DNA of 64,000 bases, taken from positions 31,258 to 95,257 of the forward strand of contig NZ_KE159721.1 in the NCBI RefSeq assembly GCF_000403455.2, read 5' to 3'. Positions 34,478-43,167 of this stretch are shown one piece after another. Within the stretch, counting starts at the first letter, position 1; each line of letters starts with the position of its first letter. This stretch comes from Dorea sp. 5-2 (GTDB lineage: Bacteria; Bacillota; Clostridia; Lachnospirales; Lachnospiraceae). The notes beneath the pieces are model-generated. The model searched no databases and was not told the origin of the DNA. It worked only from the letters and a program-made list of their open reading frames with translations. Both the position numbers and the translations under genes were made by a program.

Positions 34478-35466
34478 TTACCGGGAAGGGTTATTATCCC
34501 GGTCTGGCTGTTCCTGTGCCTTATTAGGTGGCTCTGTGCGTCCTAAATACTGGTTCAGGTTCTCCAGTTTCCGGTTCAGCGATTTCAGCTCTTTTTCACA
34601 GTTTTTGTATGTGGTGGTCAGTTCTTTTTTCTGTGCGGTCAGTTCCTGATACTCCGCTTTCAGCTTGTCGATGTTCAAGCCTTTTAAGGGGATGCCCGCC
34701 TGCTCCAGCATACGCCTTGCGCCGCCATAAAGGATGATCTGGCTCTCATGCTTACGGAAATAAGCGTCAGGGTTTTTGGACTTCTTATAGGCGGTATGAT
34801 ACGCTTTATTTGCCTTGTACTGCTCCGCATATTTGATGATTTCCGCAAGGTCTTTGATGCGGTTCTCCAGTTTGCGGACAGTCTGCTTTGCTTCCTTCCT
34901 GGTGGCGGCAGTGGTGGCGATTTTCTGTTCCAGTTCTTTTATAGAGCCAGCTTCATTATATGCCTGTGCCGAAATCTTTAAATTCTCTACCGCCGCCCAC
35001 CTCTGCAGCCCCGGACTGTTCTGGAATTTCTCATCAGAGGTGTCAATCAATCTCTTATTTGCGTAATCCCTTTTCGGGATAACTGCCTTCCGTTCCCGTT
35101 TCAGTTCAATCCGTTCTTTGATGCGCAGAAAATGATATGGTTATGGACGTGACCTTTATCAATATGTGTGGTAACAACATAAGAATATTTCCCCTCTAAA
35201 ACCTTATTCGCAAGCGCCTTCCCGATCTGGTGCGCTTCATCAAAACTGACCTCACCGGGAGCGAAAGCCTGTATCAGATGATAGGCTTTATTGGGGCTGT
35301 TTTCCCGGCAGTGGTCTAAGGTATATTTGAAGTCAATCGCTGCGGTTTCCGGCGCACAGGCGTAGGAAGAAATGTAGATGCTTTCATCTGTCTTGTCCGG
35401 GTTGCATATGTAGGCTACCGCTTTATCAACGGTTGCTGTGATAGCATGGATTTTTGTGTATGCCAT
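34478..35466 (-). pseudogene. Relaxase with internal deletion and frameshift
   Basis: The N-terminal part (from MAYTKIHAITATVDKAVAYI) keeps the histidine motif HIDKGHVHNHIIF, then reads into a stop at 35101. The C-terminal part (LRIKERIELKRERKAVIPKR, then a long coiled coil to 34478) is in another frame. About 200 central residues of a normal relaxase are missing at the junction near 35125. It is a different relaxase family member from that at 3793. It is non-functional. Confidence 0.8.
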
Positions 35467-35756
35467 ACCTGTTTCATCAACTCCTTTACTTCGTCCATAT
35501 CTTCCTGATAGACGTGGTTTGTGCTGTTAATCCTCTTTGCAATCTGGTTCAGGCTAGAGCTGATCCGCCCCAGCTCCGTATTGTATTCCCGCAAAAAACT
35601 GTAATCCACATCATAAACATATCCGTATAGAATCAGCTTCCGGATAAAAGCCGATTTGCTTTTCATGCCGGACAGCTTAAACTTCTCGTCAAGGATATAC
35701 TGCTCCTTGTCATCTAAGTGAAATTCATTCCGGTTGATGCGTGTCCTGTTTGCCAT
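35415..35756 (-). CDS. MobC-like relaxosome protein
   Basis: About 113 residues from MANRTRINRNEFHLDDKEQY; the ATG at 35786 lacks a ribosome binding site. It has the MobC signature (MKSKSAFIRKLILYGYVYDV then LGRISSSLNQIAKRIN). It overlaps the start of the broken relaxase, the usual coupled layout. It appears intact although its partner is not. Confidence 0.78.
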   Translation of the reverse strand: MANRTRINRNEFHLDDKEQYILDEKFKLSGMKSKSAFIRKLILYGYVYDVDYSFLREYNTELGRISSSLNQIAKRINSTNHVYQEDMDEVKELMKQVWHTQKSMLSQQPLIKR

Positions 35757-35786
35757 TTCTGCATCGTCCTTTCTAAATTTGGGCAT

Positions 35787-36094
35787 AAAAAAACTGCTGT
35801 AACTTGTCTGGTTTACAACAGTCTGGTTTTGTGTCTGCTCAGTTGTTTTGGATAAACTTAACCATATGTTATTGTAGCAAATCTGCGAGGGAAGGTCAAG
35901 GACTGGCAGAGAAAAAACGGAAAGAAACCAAAGAGGGTTAGGGACACTTCCCTATGGAAATTTCATCAAACGGACGGTAGGACGGAATGATGAATTTCGC
36001 CCGTGTGTCCGGACATGGGCAGTGCTTGCTATTCTTGTCTTTCGACACTCTCGGAGGATGTGTCGGTACTTAACCAGTATCATAAAATAAAATT
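35787..36094. other. Candidate second oriT / non-coding region
   Basis: No gene. There is an imperfect inverted repeat AAATTTCATC/GATGAATTT (35958-35996) and a GTCCGGAC-centred palindrome within CCCGTGTGTCCGGACATGGG (36000-36019). Upstream of mobC such repeats suggest an origin of transfer of the decayed element. The nick site is not identified. Confidence 0.4.
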
Positions 36095-36155
36095 GTTTTA
36101 TAGTTCCAAATGTTTAAAACTTTTGCTTGAATTTTTAATGTGGATGATGTAAAAT
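36095..36155 (+). promoter_or_regulatory. arsR promoter and operator
   Basis: GTTTTA (36095-36100) and TAAAAC (36115-36120) form an inverted repeat around TAGTTCCAAATG. Just downstream are TTGAAT (36127-36132) and TAAAAT (36150-36155) with a 17-base spacer. The -10 ends 6 bases before the ATG, so the transcript would start at or next to the start codon. Confidence 0.65.
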
Positions 36156-36161
36156 AGCAAT

Positions 36162-36455
36162 ATGAATTTGGAACAGATATATTCAGAGGACGAGATACGA
36201 GTACAAATTTTTAAAGCCTTGGCAGATAAAACACGTTTGGATATTATAAGGATTCTTAGAAACAGGGGTGAAGAAATGAACTGCGGTGAGATTGGAGAAT
36301 ATATTGATATTCCCAAGTCAACAGCATCGTATCATTTTAAGACGTTAAGGGAAGCAGGTCTGACCGCAACAAGAAAAGAATCATTGAACAAATATGTATC
36401 GTTAAGGCTGGATATGTTTGATAAGTATCTACCGGGATTTCTTGACACTCTTTGA
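36162..36455 (+). CDS. ArsR-family regulator
   Basis: A 97-residue wHTH repressor (RVQIFKALADKTRLDIIRIL, then CGEIGEYIDIPKSTASYHFK). There is no CxC-type metal site; the only Cys is in the NCGEIG segment, so it is probably a non-metal ArsR. No Shine-Dalgarno is present and the promoter abuts the ATG, suggesting a leaderless mRNA. It precedes an amidohydrolase gene whose promoter carries a similar operator. Confidence 0.85.
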   Translation: MNLEQIYSEDEIRVQIFKALADKTRLDIIRILRNRGEEMNCGEIGEYIDIPKSTASYHFKTLREAGLTATRKESLNKYVSLRLDMFDKYLPGFLDTL

Positions 36456-36479
36456 AAGATATGTGTCAAGAAATTTTTT
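36438..36479 (+). terminator. Terminator overlapping the arsR stop
   Basis: TTTCTTGACAC (36438-36448) and GTGTCAAGAAA (36463-36473) form a perfect 11-bp stem followed by six T. The arsR stop codon (36453-36455) lies in the loop. It separates arsR from the amidohydrolase gene, which has its own promoter region. Confidence 0.85.
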
Positions 36480-36483
36480 GAAC

Positions 36484-36509
36484 TATAGTTCTATAATTCC
36501 AAAACTATA
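36484..36509 (+). promoter_or_regulatory. Putative ArsR operator at the amidohydrolase promoter
   Basis: TATAGTT (36484-36490) and AACTATA (36503-36509) are perfect inverted arms 12 bases apart around CTATAATTCCAA. The core ATAATTCCAAA resembles ATAGTTCCAAA in the arsR upstream dyad. The same repressor probably binds both. AGGAGG follows at the gene start. Confidence 0.6.
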
Positions 36510-36533
36510 AAATAAAATTAGGAGGAATATAAA

Positions 36534-37331
36534 ATGATCATTGATAGTCATGAGCATCTAATGCTGCCCATAGAAATGCAAATTGAAAAACTGAATCAGG
36601 CGGGAGTGGATAAAGCTATATTATTTTCGACTGTACCGCACCCGGAGCAAGCAAAAAATCTGACAGAGATGCGAGGAGAAATGAACATACTATATAAAGT
36701 ATTGGCTGGTGAAAATAATAAAGAAACAAATAGAGAAAGAATGATAAAAAATAATAATGAGCTAGCTATGCAGATGAAAAAATATCCTGAAAGATTTTTC
36801 GGTTTTGGTGCAGTGCCTTTGGGTATGAGCGAACCAGAAACTTCTTCATGGATAGAAGAGAATATATTGTCTAATGAATTTAAAGGTATTGGAGAATTTA
36901 CTCCCGGTTCTGATGAACAGATTAGGCAGCTTGAAGTAATTTTTCAAGCAGTAAATAATTTTAGTAATTTACCAATATGGGTTCATACATTTAATCCTGT
37001 CACTATATCAGGCATACACATTTTAATGGAACTTTGTGAAAAATATCCCTCAGTGCCAGTGATTTTTGGACATATGGGTGGATCGAATTGGATAGATGTG
37101 ATAGATTTTGCAAAAAGCCATAAATACGTGTACTTAGATCTTTCCGCAGCATTTGCTTCAATTGCAACTAGAATAGCTATTTCTGAGTTGCCGGAAAGAT
37201 GTCTTTACAGTTCGGATGCACCGTATGGAGAGCCTTATTTGTACAGGCAACTAATAGAATTTGTTAGTCCTTCACAGGAGGTTGCCAATATGGTATTGGG
37301 AAATAATATATTGCAATTATTGAGTAAATGA
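36534..37331 (+). CDS. Amidohydrolase family protein (PF04909-like)
   Basis: A 265-residue metal-dependent hydrolase/decarboxylase-type TIM barrel. Metal-ligand regions seen are DSHEHLM at the N-terminus, WVHTFNP, FGHMGGSNW and SSDAPYGEP. The normal family role is hydrolysis or decarboxylation of small ring or amide substrates; the substrate is unknown here. TAGGAGGAATATAAA precedes the ATG. Its base composition is strongly AT-rich compared with the flanks, suggesting transfer together with arsR. Confidence 0.85.
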   Translation: MIIDSHEHLMLPIEMQIEKLNQAGVDKAILFSTVPHPEQAKNLTEMRGEMNILYKVLAGENNKETNRERMIKNNNELAMQMKKYPERFFGFGAVPLGMSEPETSSWIEENILSNEFKGIGEFTPGSDEQIRQLEVIFQAVNNFSNLPIWVHTFNPVTISGIHILMELCEKYPSVPVIFGHMGGSNWIDVIDFAKSHKYVYLDLSAAFASIATRIAISELPERCLYSSDAPYGEPYLYRQLIEFVSPSQEVANMVLGNNILQLLSK

Positions 37332-37355
37332 AATTAAGGAAAGCTGGTGTTTGTG

Positions 37356-37790
37356 ATGGGCAAAGTAATGATTTTATCTTTTACAGATGATGAGGAAGAT
37401 ATTTATAAGCGGATATTGCAAATCATAAACGGCAGTAAAAATTTTGAACAATGCAGAACTTTTCAGAATATAAAACTAATTCAAGCTGGAAAATTATGGA
37501 TAGATTATATGCAAAGAAATGTTTGTGTTAATAACATTGAAATTGAACTTACCTATATTGAATTTGAAATTTTATATCTATTAGCTGGCAATCCCGGTAG
37601 GGTGTTTAGAAAAGAGCAGATATACGATATTGTTTGGAATGAAGCATATGCTGGTGATTACAATATCGTTGTGAGTCATATCCATAATATAAGAGAAAAG
37701 ATAGAGGATAACCCAAGCAAACCGATTTACATACAGACGGTTTGGGGCGTAGGCTATCGGTTCAATAAAAATCTAAACAGTGGTTTGTAA
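37356..37790 (+). CDS. Winged-helix (Trans_reg_C) protein without receiver domain
   Basis: About 144 residues. The C-terminal half is an OmpR/PhoB-type DNA-binding domain (IELTYIEFEILYLLAGNPGR, FRKEQIYDIVWNEAYAGDYN, then YIQTVWGVGYRFNKN). The N-terminal 50 residues are too short for a receiver domain and lack the phospho-Asp pattern. Upstream GTG starts at 37347 or 37353 are possible. It may be a stand-alone regulator or a truncated response regulator. Confidence 0.75.
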   Translation: MGKVMILSFTDDEEDIYKRILQIINGSKNFEQCRTFQNIKLIQAGKLWIDYMQRNVCVNNIEIELTYIEFEILYLLAGNPGRVFRKEQIYDIVWNEAYAGDYNIVVSHIHNIREKIEDNPSKPIYIQTVWGVGYRFNKNLNSGL

Positions 37791-37939
37791 TGTAAATATT
37801 GCAGACTGCTGTTTGGTGGTTGGAAGATAGTTTATGAATTATAGCTACCTTTTTGGTAAGTATATACCTGAAAAGTGCGTACTTGTCTTATCTGTGATGA
37901 AATGCTATTTTTATCTCAAATAATGGGAAAGGATATGGA

Positions 37940-38631
37940 ATGATGAAAAATATAGAAATCGGTTCAATCCGTCCGCCGTCAGAAAGTGAAAGTCTGCTTG
38001 TCCGGGTAACGAGAGGATGCCATTGGAATAAGTGTTATTTTTGCGGACTATACAAATCTATGAATTTCTCCATGCGTCCGATAGAAGATACCATACAGGA
38101 TATTAAGGAACACGCAGCATTATATCAAGGGAGAAAATTCAAATCCTGTTTTTACAGGATGGGGATGCGCTGGTATTAAAAACGGATTATCTGCTTCGTA
38201 TTCTGGACGCACTAAATAAGTATTTTCCTGATTTGGAGCATATAACCTCCTATGCTCGTGCTGACAGTATCACACGAAAAAGTTCGGCAGAATTACAGGA
38301 GCTTTGACAAGCGGGACTAAATCATTTGTACTGTGGTATGGAAACCGGATCGGATAAGATATTACAGCTTATCAACAAAGGCTTCCATGCAGATACTGTT
38401 GTGGAAAGCGGGTGTATGGCAAAAGACGCTGGCATGATTTTATCAGAGTTTATATTGCTTGGGATTGGTGGAAAAGAGCTTTCAAAAGAAAATGCAATCC
38501 AGACAGCGAAAGCACTTAATGTGATTCAGCCGGATTTTATTCGTGTCCATGCAACGGGAATAAAAATGTATGGAGCAGATTTTACAGAAAAATCCGCAGG
38601 TGGATTTTACCAGACTTTGTAATTATGTCAG
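37940..38631 (+). pseudogene. Radical SAM protein with multiple lesions
   Basis: The first frame has the radical SAM motif in RGCHWNKCYFCGLYKSM. A frameshift near 38145 (TGTTTTTACAGG) moves it to FLQDGDALVLKTDYLLRILD. A TGA at 38305-38307 then interrupts LQEL-x-QAGLNHLYCGMETGSD, and the end (TEKSAGGFYQTL) is also out of frame. The intact relative would be a B12-less radical SAM protein of the HemW/elongator-like type of about 290 residues or more. It is clearly decayed. Confidence 0.8.
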
Positions 38632-38656
38632 GCAATCACAGATTTAGGATAATAAG

Positions 38657-38703
38657 AGAACCCGCATAGCTGTTTCAAGTTTTTGCTGTGCAGGTTCTTT
38701 TTT
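38657..38703 (+). terminator. Intrinsic terminator
   Basis: AGAACCCGCATAGC (38657-38670) pairs with GCTGTGCAGGTTCT (38685-38698) with two non-Watson-Crick positions, followed by six T. It ends transcripts from the radical SAM remnant. Confidence 0.75.
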
Positions 38704-38729
38704 GCCATAAGGATAGTCGATAAAAATAA

Positions 38730-38951
38730 TTATTTTTTGCTTTGGGAAGGGCAGCATACGGGCTGAATGTCCAATCCGTCCAAATATGATGTTCCCCAAT
38801 CGCACATGGCGTTCAGTACGGGTATGATGCTTTTTCCAAAGGCAGTAAGAGGGTAGATTGTTTTAGGCGGTTTTTCAGGAATCACTTCTCTGTTTATCAT
38901 GCCGCAATCTTCTAAATCATGGAGCTGACCGGAGAGCATTTTATTTTTCAT
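38730..38951 (-). pseudogene. HxlR-family regulator, N-terminally truncated
   Basis: 73 residues: LSGQLHDLEDCGMINREVIP, EKPPKTIYPLTAFGKSIIPV and LNAMCDWG match the second half of HxlR/MarR-like wHTH proteins (normally about 110 residues). The first 35-40 residues with the leading helices are missing, replaced by the end of the lipoprotein gene, with which it overlaps by 11 bases. It probably results from a deletion. Confidence 0.7.
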
Positions 38952-39441
38952 TCACCTTTGTGATAAGACCGTCTGGATCAAAAGCGAAATCATAAGATAC
39001 TTCAAATTCTTTTCCGTCTTTTTGGACAGTGACTTTTACAGTTTCCGTCGTCTCTGTTTTTTCTATAAGCTGTTTTCTTATTACTTTAATTTGGATATTT
39101 TCCTTTTGGGCTTCTAAGAGGTAAGTTAAACCGGGAGCATTGTTCAGAAAAGCCTCAAGTTTATCTTTCGCAAAATAATTTCCTACTTTTTCTTCCCAGT
39201 TTGGAAGGATATCTTCCACTAAAACGATATCATCTTGATTTTCTTTGTAATATTCTTCGGTTCCCATGCCGATCACAGAAATGCTTGGACATAACTCATC
39301 ATTTGGACATGTAAACATAGTATCAATAACCGTTTCTACGCCTTTACTGACGATGTCTTCGTTTTTAGAAACACAACCACCCAATATACATGCCATTAAC
39401 AGAGAAAAAATACAAATCAATAGTTTTATATACTTCTTCAT
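38941..39441 (-). CDS. Small lipoprotein, function unknown
   Basis: 166 residues from MKKYIKLLICIFSLLMACIL, lipobox L-G-G-C, then a soluble domain. AAAGGCGGGATCCCA precedes the ATG at 39441. No family was recognised; it resembles small DUF4878-like secreted domains in size and pattern (a single alpha/beta domain ending in DGLITKVNE). Downstream it runs into the truncated HxlR gene. Confidence 0.65.
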   Translation of the reverse strand: MKKYIKLLICIFSLLMACILGGCVSKNEDIVSKGVETVIDTMFTCPNDELCPSISVIGMGTEEYYKENQDDIVLVEDILPNWEEKVGNYFAKDKLEAFLNNAPGLTYLLEAQKENIQIKVIRKQLIEKTETTETVKVTVQKDGKEFEVSYDFAFDPDGLITKVNEK

Positions 39442-39614
39442 TGGGATCCCGCCTTTCTCCACTTACGGTTTATTTATCTATATTATACTTTTGAACTGTT
39501 AATTAGTCAATGAATTGTAAGGGATACGGCAACCTGCATTTGCTTTTTCGCACTTATCAGATTCTTTTATATTCTTTTTGTATGGTGTATAATGGCGGTA
39601 AAGGAGTGACGTTT

Positions 39615-40094
39615 ATGAATATGAATATTATATCAAGCTACTTACAATTTTTGCGGACAAGCCGCTGTTACACACAAGACGATTTGGCGAAAAGGTTAAA
39701 TGTCTCAAGGCAGGCGGTTTCAAAATGGGAAACAGGATCAACTCTTCCTGATATAGAGATTCTGCTGAAGATTTCTAAGCTATATAACCTTACGATAAAT
39801 GATATATTGGAGCCTAAGATATTGCCGCAGAGGATAACTGATTTTGATCAAATATCCGCAATACCTGAAAAAGAGCTAAAAGAAACATTGGATCAGTTTG
39901 ATACGAATTCGCTTGCAATAGCCCTAATGGGGGCGTCTCCGGAGGTAAATAATCTTTTTGAAAAAATCTTACCTGGTATAGATTTTGAGACGGCGAGAAA
40001 TCATATTGGCAGGGTTAGGGTTGAATGTGTTGAGGATATGCAGAATCAAATTATTTTTATGATAAACTTACAGGCTATTGATGATGAAGTATGA
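39615..40094 (+). CDS. XRE-family regulator with FliG-like C-terminus
   Basis: 159 residues from the ATG at 39615 (AAGGAG upstream). HTH at residues 8-62 (YTQDDLAKRLNVSRQAVSKW). The C-terminal part (LAIALMGASPEVNNLFEKIL, then GIDFETARNHIGRVRVECVE) has the look of the repeated helical domain of FliG, a pattern seen in several Clostridia XRE proteins. Targets unknown. Confidence 0.8.
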   Translation: MNMNIISSYLQFLRTSRCYTQDDLAKRLNVSRQAVSKWETGSTLPDIEILLKISKLYNLTINDILEPKILPQRITDFDQISAIPEKELKETLDQFDTNSLAIALMGASPEVNNLFEKILPGIDFETARNHIGRVRVECVEDMQNQIIFMINLQAIDDEV

Positions 40095-40312
40095 TTTTCG
40101 ACAAAGACTACATAACTGCCTGCTTTGCACTATTTCTATTCGTAGCCACTGCTGCGCCGTCGAAAATCTGTTTTGCAGATAAGCGAATATTCTGCAGAGT
40201 CCCATCAGATATAATATGGTCAGCACACCAGTCAGCTCAGGATTTCATTTTTGACCGGACGGGGCTTTACCAGAGTAATGGCACTATTACTTCTTATAAA
40301 CAAGCCGGCTGA
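40091..40312 (+). CDS. Doubtful small open frame
   Basis: 73 codons overlapping the end of the XRE gene by 4 bases (ATGA). There is one hydrophobic stretch (ITACFALFLFVATAA) but no family likeness and no separate ribosome binding site. It could be a coupled small membrane protein or chance. Confidence 0.25.
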   Translation: MIFDKDYITACFALFLFVATAAPSKICFADKRIFCRVPSDIIWSAHQSAQDFIFDRTGLYQSNGTITSYKQAG

Positions 40313-40331
40313 AAGAACGGCTGTCTTTTTT
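40301..40331 (+). terminator. Intrinsic terminator
   Basis: CAAGCCGG...CGGCTGT hairpin followed by CTTTTTT. It separates the XRE gene from the LytTR two-component system. The remaining 40332-40517 is AT-rich leader with no recognised LytTR repeat. Confidence 0.7.
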
Positions 40332-40517
40332 CATATAGTAAGCTAAAATTGCATAGGCAAGCAATAGGGACGAACAATGTGCGCGCGGGAACAAATAAAA
40401 AATATTGGAAATTATTCTAAGATAGACACTATACTTATTCGCAGTCATGGTAGGGGATCATATATAATTTACTTGAATAATTTGCTTGATGCATTATAAG
40501 ATCAGAAGGGAAAAGAA

Positions 40518-41216
40518 ATGTATAGGATAGCTATATGTGAAGATGAAAAATATATATTAGAAGAATTACATAAAAAAGTAAAAACGTATATAAAACAGAA
40601 ACAGTTGATCGCAAATGTAAAAACATATATGTCCGGTGAAGATTTATTAAGGGAAAAGGACACCTATGATATTATTCTTTTGGATATGATGCTTCCGGGG
40701 GTAAATGGGATTGAGGTTGCAAAACAGCTCTATCGTAAAAGTTGTATAATTTTTATAACTTTTTATGAGGAGTATGCTTTGGAGGCATTTGATGTGGATG
40801 CGGTGCACTATTTGATAAAACCTGTCTCGGATGAACGTCTTTATCAAGCGTTGGATCGAGCAATAGGACGATCGGAACAAATGGATCATAAAATGCTGAC
40901 ACTTGTGAAGGCAGGAAAAACGAGAATAATTGACATACACGATATTTTATATTGTGAAGTATTTAATCATCAAGTGCTCATCCATACGGTGCAAGATACC
41001 TGCGATTACTCAGGCTCATTGGATATGTTAGAGAAAGAATTGGATGCGAACTTTTTTCGCTGCCATAGAAGTTACATTATAAATATCAGGTGCGTTATAG
41101 GGCAGGAAGAAGGGGTGGCGATTATGTCAAGCGGAGATAGGATATTGGTTTCAAGGCGAAAGCAAACAGAGTTTATGCAAAAACTATTGAGATTTTTTAA
41201 AAGGGAGATAATATAG
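40518..41216 (+). CDS. LytTR-family response regulator (AgrA-like)
   Basis: A 232-residue protein: receiver domain with phospho-acceptor Asp56 (IILLDMMLPG) and acidic residues CEDE at 8-10, followed by a LytTR DNA-binding domain from about residue 135 (FFRCHRSYIINI is typical). Its gene overlaps the kinase gene by one base. Such regulators bind pairs of 9-bp direct repeats about 21 bp apart, and exactly such a pair lies at 42500-42531. Confidence 0.92.
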   Translation: MYRIAICEDEKYILEELHKKVKTYIKQKQLIANVKTYMSGEDLLREKDTYDIILLDMMLPGVNGIEVAKQLYRKSCIIFITFYEEYALEAFDVDAVHYLIKPVSDERLYQALDRAIGRSEQMDHKMLTLVKAGKTRIIDIHDILYCEVFNHQVLIHTVQDTCDYSGSLDMLEKELDANFFRCHRSYIINIRCVIGQEEGVAIMSSGDRILVSRRKQTEFMQKLLRFFKREII

Positions 41217-42520
41217 TGGGGCATTTACAAATTTTTTCCATAGGATTTTATATTTGGTGGTTATTTATTAATGGTTTGCTTTATACCGTGGAATTTAGTT
41301 TTATACAAAGTTTTACTGGAATCCGAGGTAAAAAGTATATGATGCCATATGTTTTGTTAAGTGATCTGCTCACGTTTCTAGTGATGTACTGCCATAGTAT
41401 AGGTGTATTCAGATTGATTTTACATATGGGACTTATCGTTTGCTTTTGTAAGTTTTTGTTGAATATGGAGTGGATAGATGCCATTGCTCCAGCAATGATT
41501 GTTTTGACACTTTCTACTTTTATGGAGGGATTTCAGACAGTATTTATGCGTTGGTTAGTGAACCAGAATGTTGGAGAGTACATAGGAATTGTAATACAGA
41601 TGCTTGTGTCAGGAGCGTTAGCCATATTATTAGTTATGACATTACAATTTATTAGTAAAAAGTATGCCTATACAGGGCAGCAAAAAATATCATCTTATCT
41701 ATACACACTGCTTCTGCCGTGTATATTCATTGTGTGGGTGATCCGCAGCGGGCTTGGGCTGGATATGTGGCTGGATCAGTCTTTCAAGGATCAGTCTGAT
41801 CTTTGGGCTTTGGTGTGGATTTTGGGAGCATGTGCTATTTTTTTTATTATTTTGAAATTAGTTAGTAAGATTATTACGTTATCTATAGAAGAGACAGAAC
41901 AAAAGAGGCTGCAGGATCAAATAAAGAAGCAGTATATATATTTGGAAGAAGCCAAAAAAAGAAATGAGCGGTATCGAATGTTTCAGCATGATATTGATAA
42001 TCATTTTTTGGTGTTATCTGGATTGATCCATGAAAAAAAGTATAATGAGGCTGAAGAGTATTTTAATAAATTACATGGGACATCTGATGAATTGCTTATT
42101 GGTATTGAGACGGGAAATCCGGTTATAGATATCCTTTTAAATGAAAAGGTTAATTTTGCAAGATTAAATGGTATTGAGGTGAAACAAGATATAAAAACTT
42201 TAGCAGACTGTTCTGTGGAAGATATGGATTTGTGTATTATTTTGGCAAATGCAATTGATAATGCGATACAAGCATGTATAAAAGAAAAGAACATCCAGCC
42301 GGAAATATTGATAACTGTTCGTAAGAAACATCTTTTTTTAATTGTGGAAGTTACCAATACGATGATTTCAGAGAATTATACATTCGAGTATGGAACCGGT
42401 CTGAAAAACATTAAGCACATTGTTGAAAAGTATGAAGGAACAATGGAAATAGAAACGAGTGCAGATTGCTTCAGACTGTCAATATTATTATGTTTATTGC
42501 CGTTTACGAACATGCAATGA
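41216..42520 (+). CDS. GHKL sensor histidine kinase (AgrC-like)
   Basis: A 434-residue protein with a GTG start. It has about six hydrophobic segments in residues 1-220, a coiled linker, an H-box (RYRMFQHDIDNHFLVLSGLI), an N-box (ILANAIDNAIQACI) and a G-box (YGTGLKNI). AgrC-type kinases sense a peptide outside the cell. No agrB or agrD gene is present in the window, so the signal is supplied elsewhere or is not a classical autoinducer. The last codons contain the first half of the putative LytTR operator. Confidence 0.92.
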   Translation: MGHLQIFSIGFYIWWLFINGLLYTVEFSFIQSFTGIRGKKYMMPYVLLSDLLTFLVMYCHSIGVFRLILHMGLIVCFCKFLLNMEWIDAIAPAMIVLTLSTFMEGFQTVFMRWLVNQNVGEYIGIVIQMLVSGALAILLVMTLQFISKKYAYTGQQKISSYLYTLLLPCIFIVWVIRSGLGLDMWLDQSFKDQSDLWALVWILGACAIFFIILKLVSKIITLSIEETEQKRLQDQIKKQYIYLEEAKKRNERYRMFQHDIDNHFLVLSGLIHEKKYNEAEEYFNKLHGTSDELLIGIETGNPVIDILLNEKVNFARLNGIEVKQDIKTLADCSVEDMDLCIILANAIDNAIQACIKEKNIQPEILITVRKKHLFLIVEVTNTMISENYTFEYGTGLKNIKHIVEKYEGTMEIETSADCFRLSILLCLLPFTNMQ

Positions 42521-42568
42521 CCGTTTACGAAATTAGGCTTGTAAGAATAAAGATAAATCCGATATAGT
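42500..42568 (+). promoter_or_regulatory. LytTR direct-repeat operator and promoter
   Basis: CCGTTTACGAA occurs twice, at 42500-42510 and 42521-42531, a 21-bp period. Each fits the LytTR half-site pattern with GTT in the centre at 8 of 9 or 7 of 9 positions. A TATAGT -10 lies at 42563-42568 with a poor -35, as expected for an activated promoter. It would drive the genes from 42602. Confidence 0.7.
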
Positions 42569-42601
42569 AAAAAATAAGAAACAAAATGGAGGTAGAGAAC
42601 A

Positions 42602-43045
42602 ATGATCAATAATACAAGACCTAATTATATTAATCCATTGGCGATGATGAAAAATAACAAACAAGTGAAGCCTTTAGGTTTGGAAAGTTTAGATAAAGCA
42701 GGAGAGAAAAAGCAAAAATCCTTAGAGGCAGAAAAACAATCAATACAAAACTCATTGTTATTAATGAAGGGTTCCTCTGGTAATGGGGAAACATCAGAAG
42801 AGAATATTAAATTATTGGAAAAGAAGTTAGATGAGATCACTGCTGAGATTAAGGCAACCAGGCAGGAAGCGATAAAAAATGTGCCGATTGATGAAAAGCA
42901 GGCGGAAGAAAAATCTGCCGTTCAAGGAGTTTTTGATACATTTCGGCAAAAAGGATATGAGGAATCGCCAGGTTGCTACAGAGTTGTAAATGATAATAAT
43001 AAAGGTTATAAAATAGAATATGATGAACTTGATGGAAGAAATTAA
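42602..43045 (+). CDS. Hypothetical helical protein under LytTR control
   Basis: A 147-residue hydrophilic protein without signal peptide or membrane segment. The N-terminus has an INPLAMMKNN motif, and residues about 25-95 are strongly helical and charged (coiled-coil like). The C-terminus has a short beta-like DNNKGYKIEYDELDG. AATGGAGGTAGAG precedes the ATG. It is the first gene after the LytTR operator. No family recognised. Confidence 0.65.
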   Translation: MINNTRPNYINPLAMMKNNKQVKPLGLESLDKAGEKKQKSLEAEKQSIQNSLLLMKGSSGNGETSEENIKLLEKKLDEITAEIKATRQEAIKNVPIDEKQAEEKSAVQGVFDTFRQKGYEESPGCYRVVNDNNKGYKIEYDELDGRN

Positions 43046-43167
43046 GAAAAGGATAAGATTGTTTTGAAATATAATTCACATGAGATTAATTAAAAATGCT
43101 TTGTGGGTCACTTAAGTGCAAGTTCAGAATGGTCGAAATATTATAAAGCACTATTCGGGGAGGTCAT

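Noticed and set aside
40518..42520. Complete agr quorum-sensing locus
   Set aside because: Only AgrA- and AgrC-like genes are present; no AgrB-type protease or AgrD-type peptide gene was found on either strand around them.
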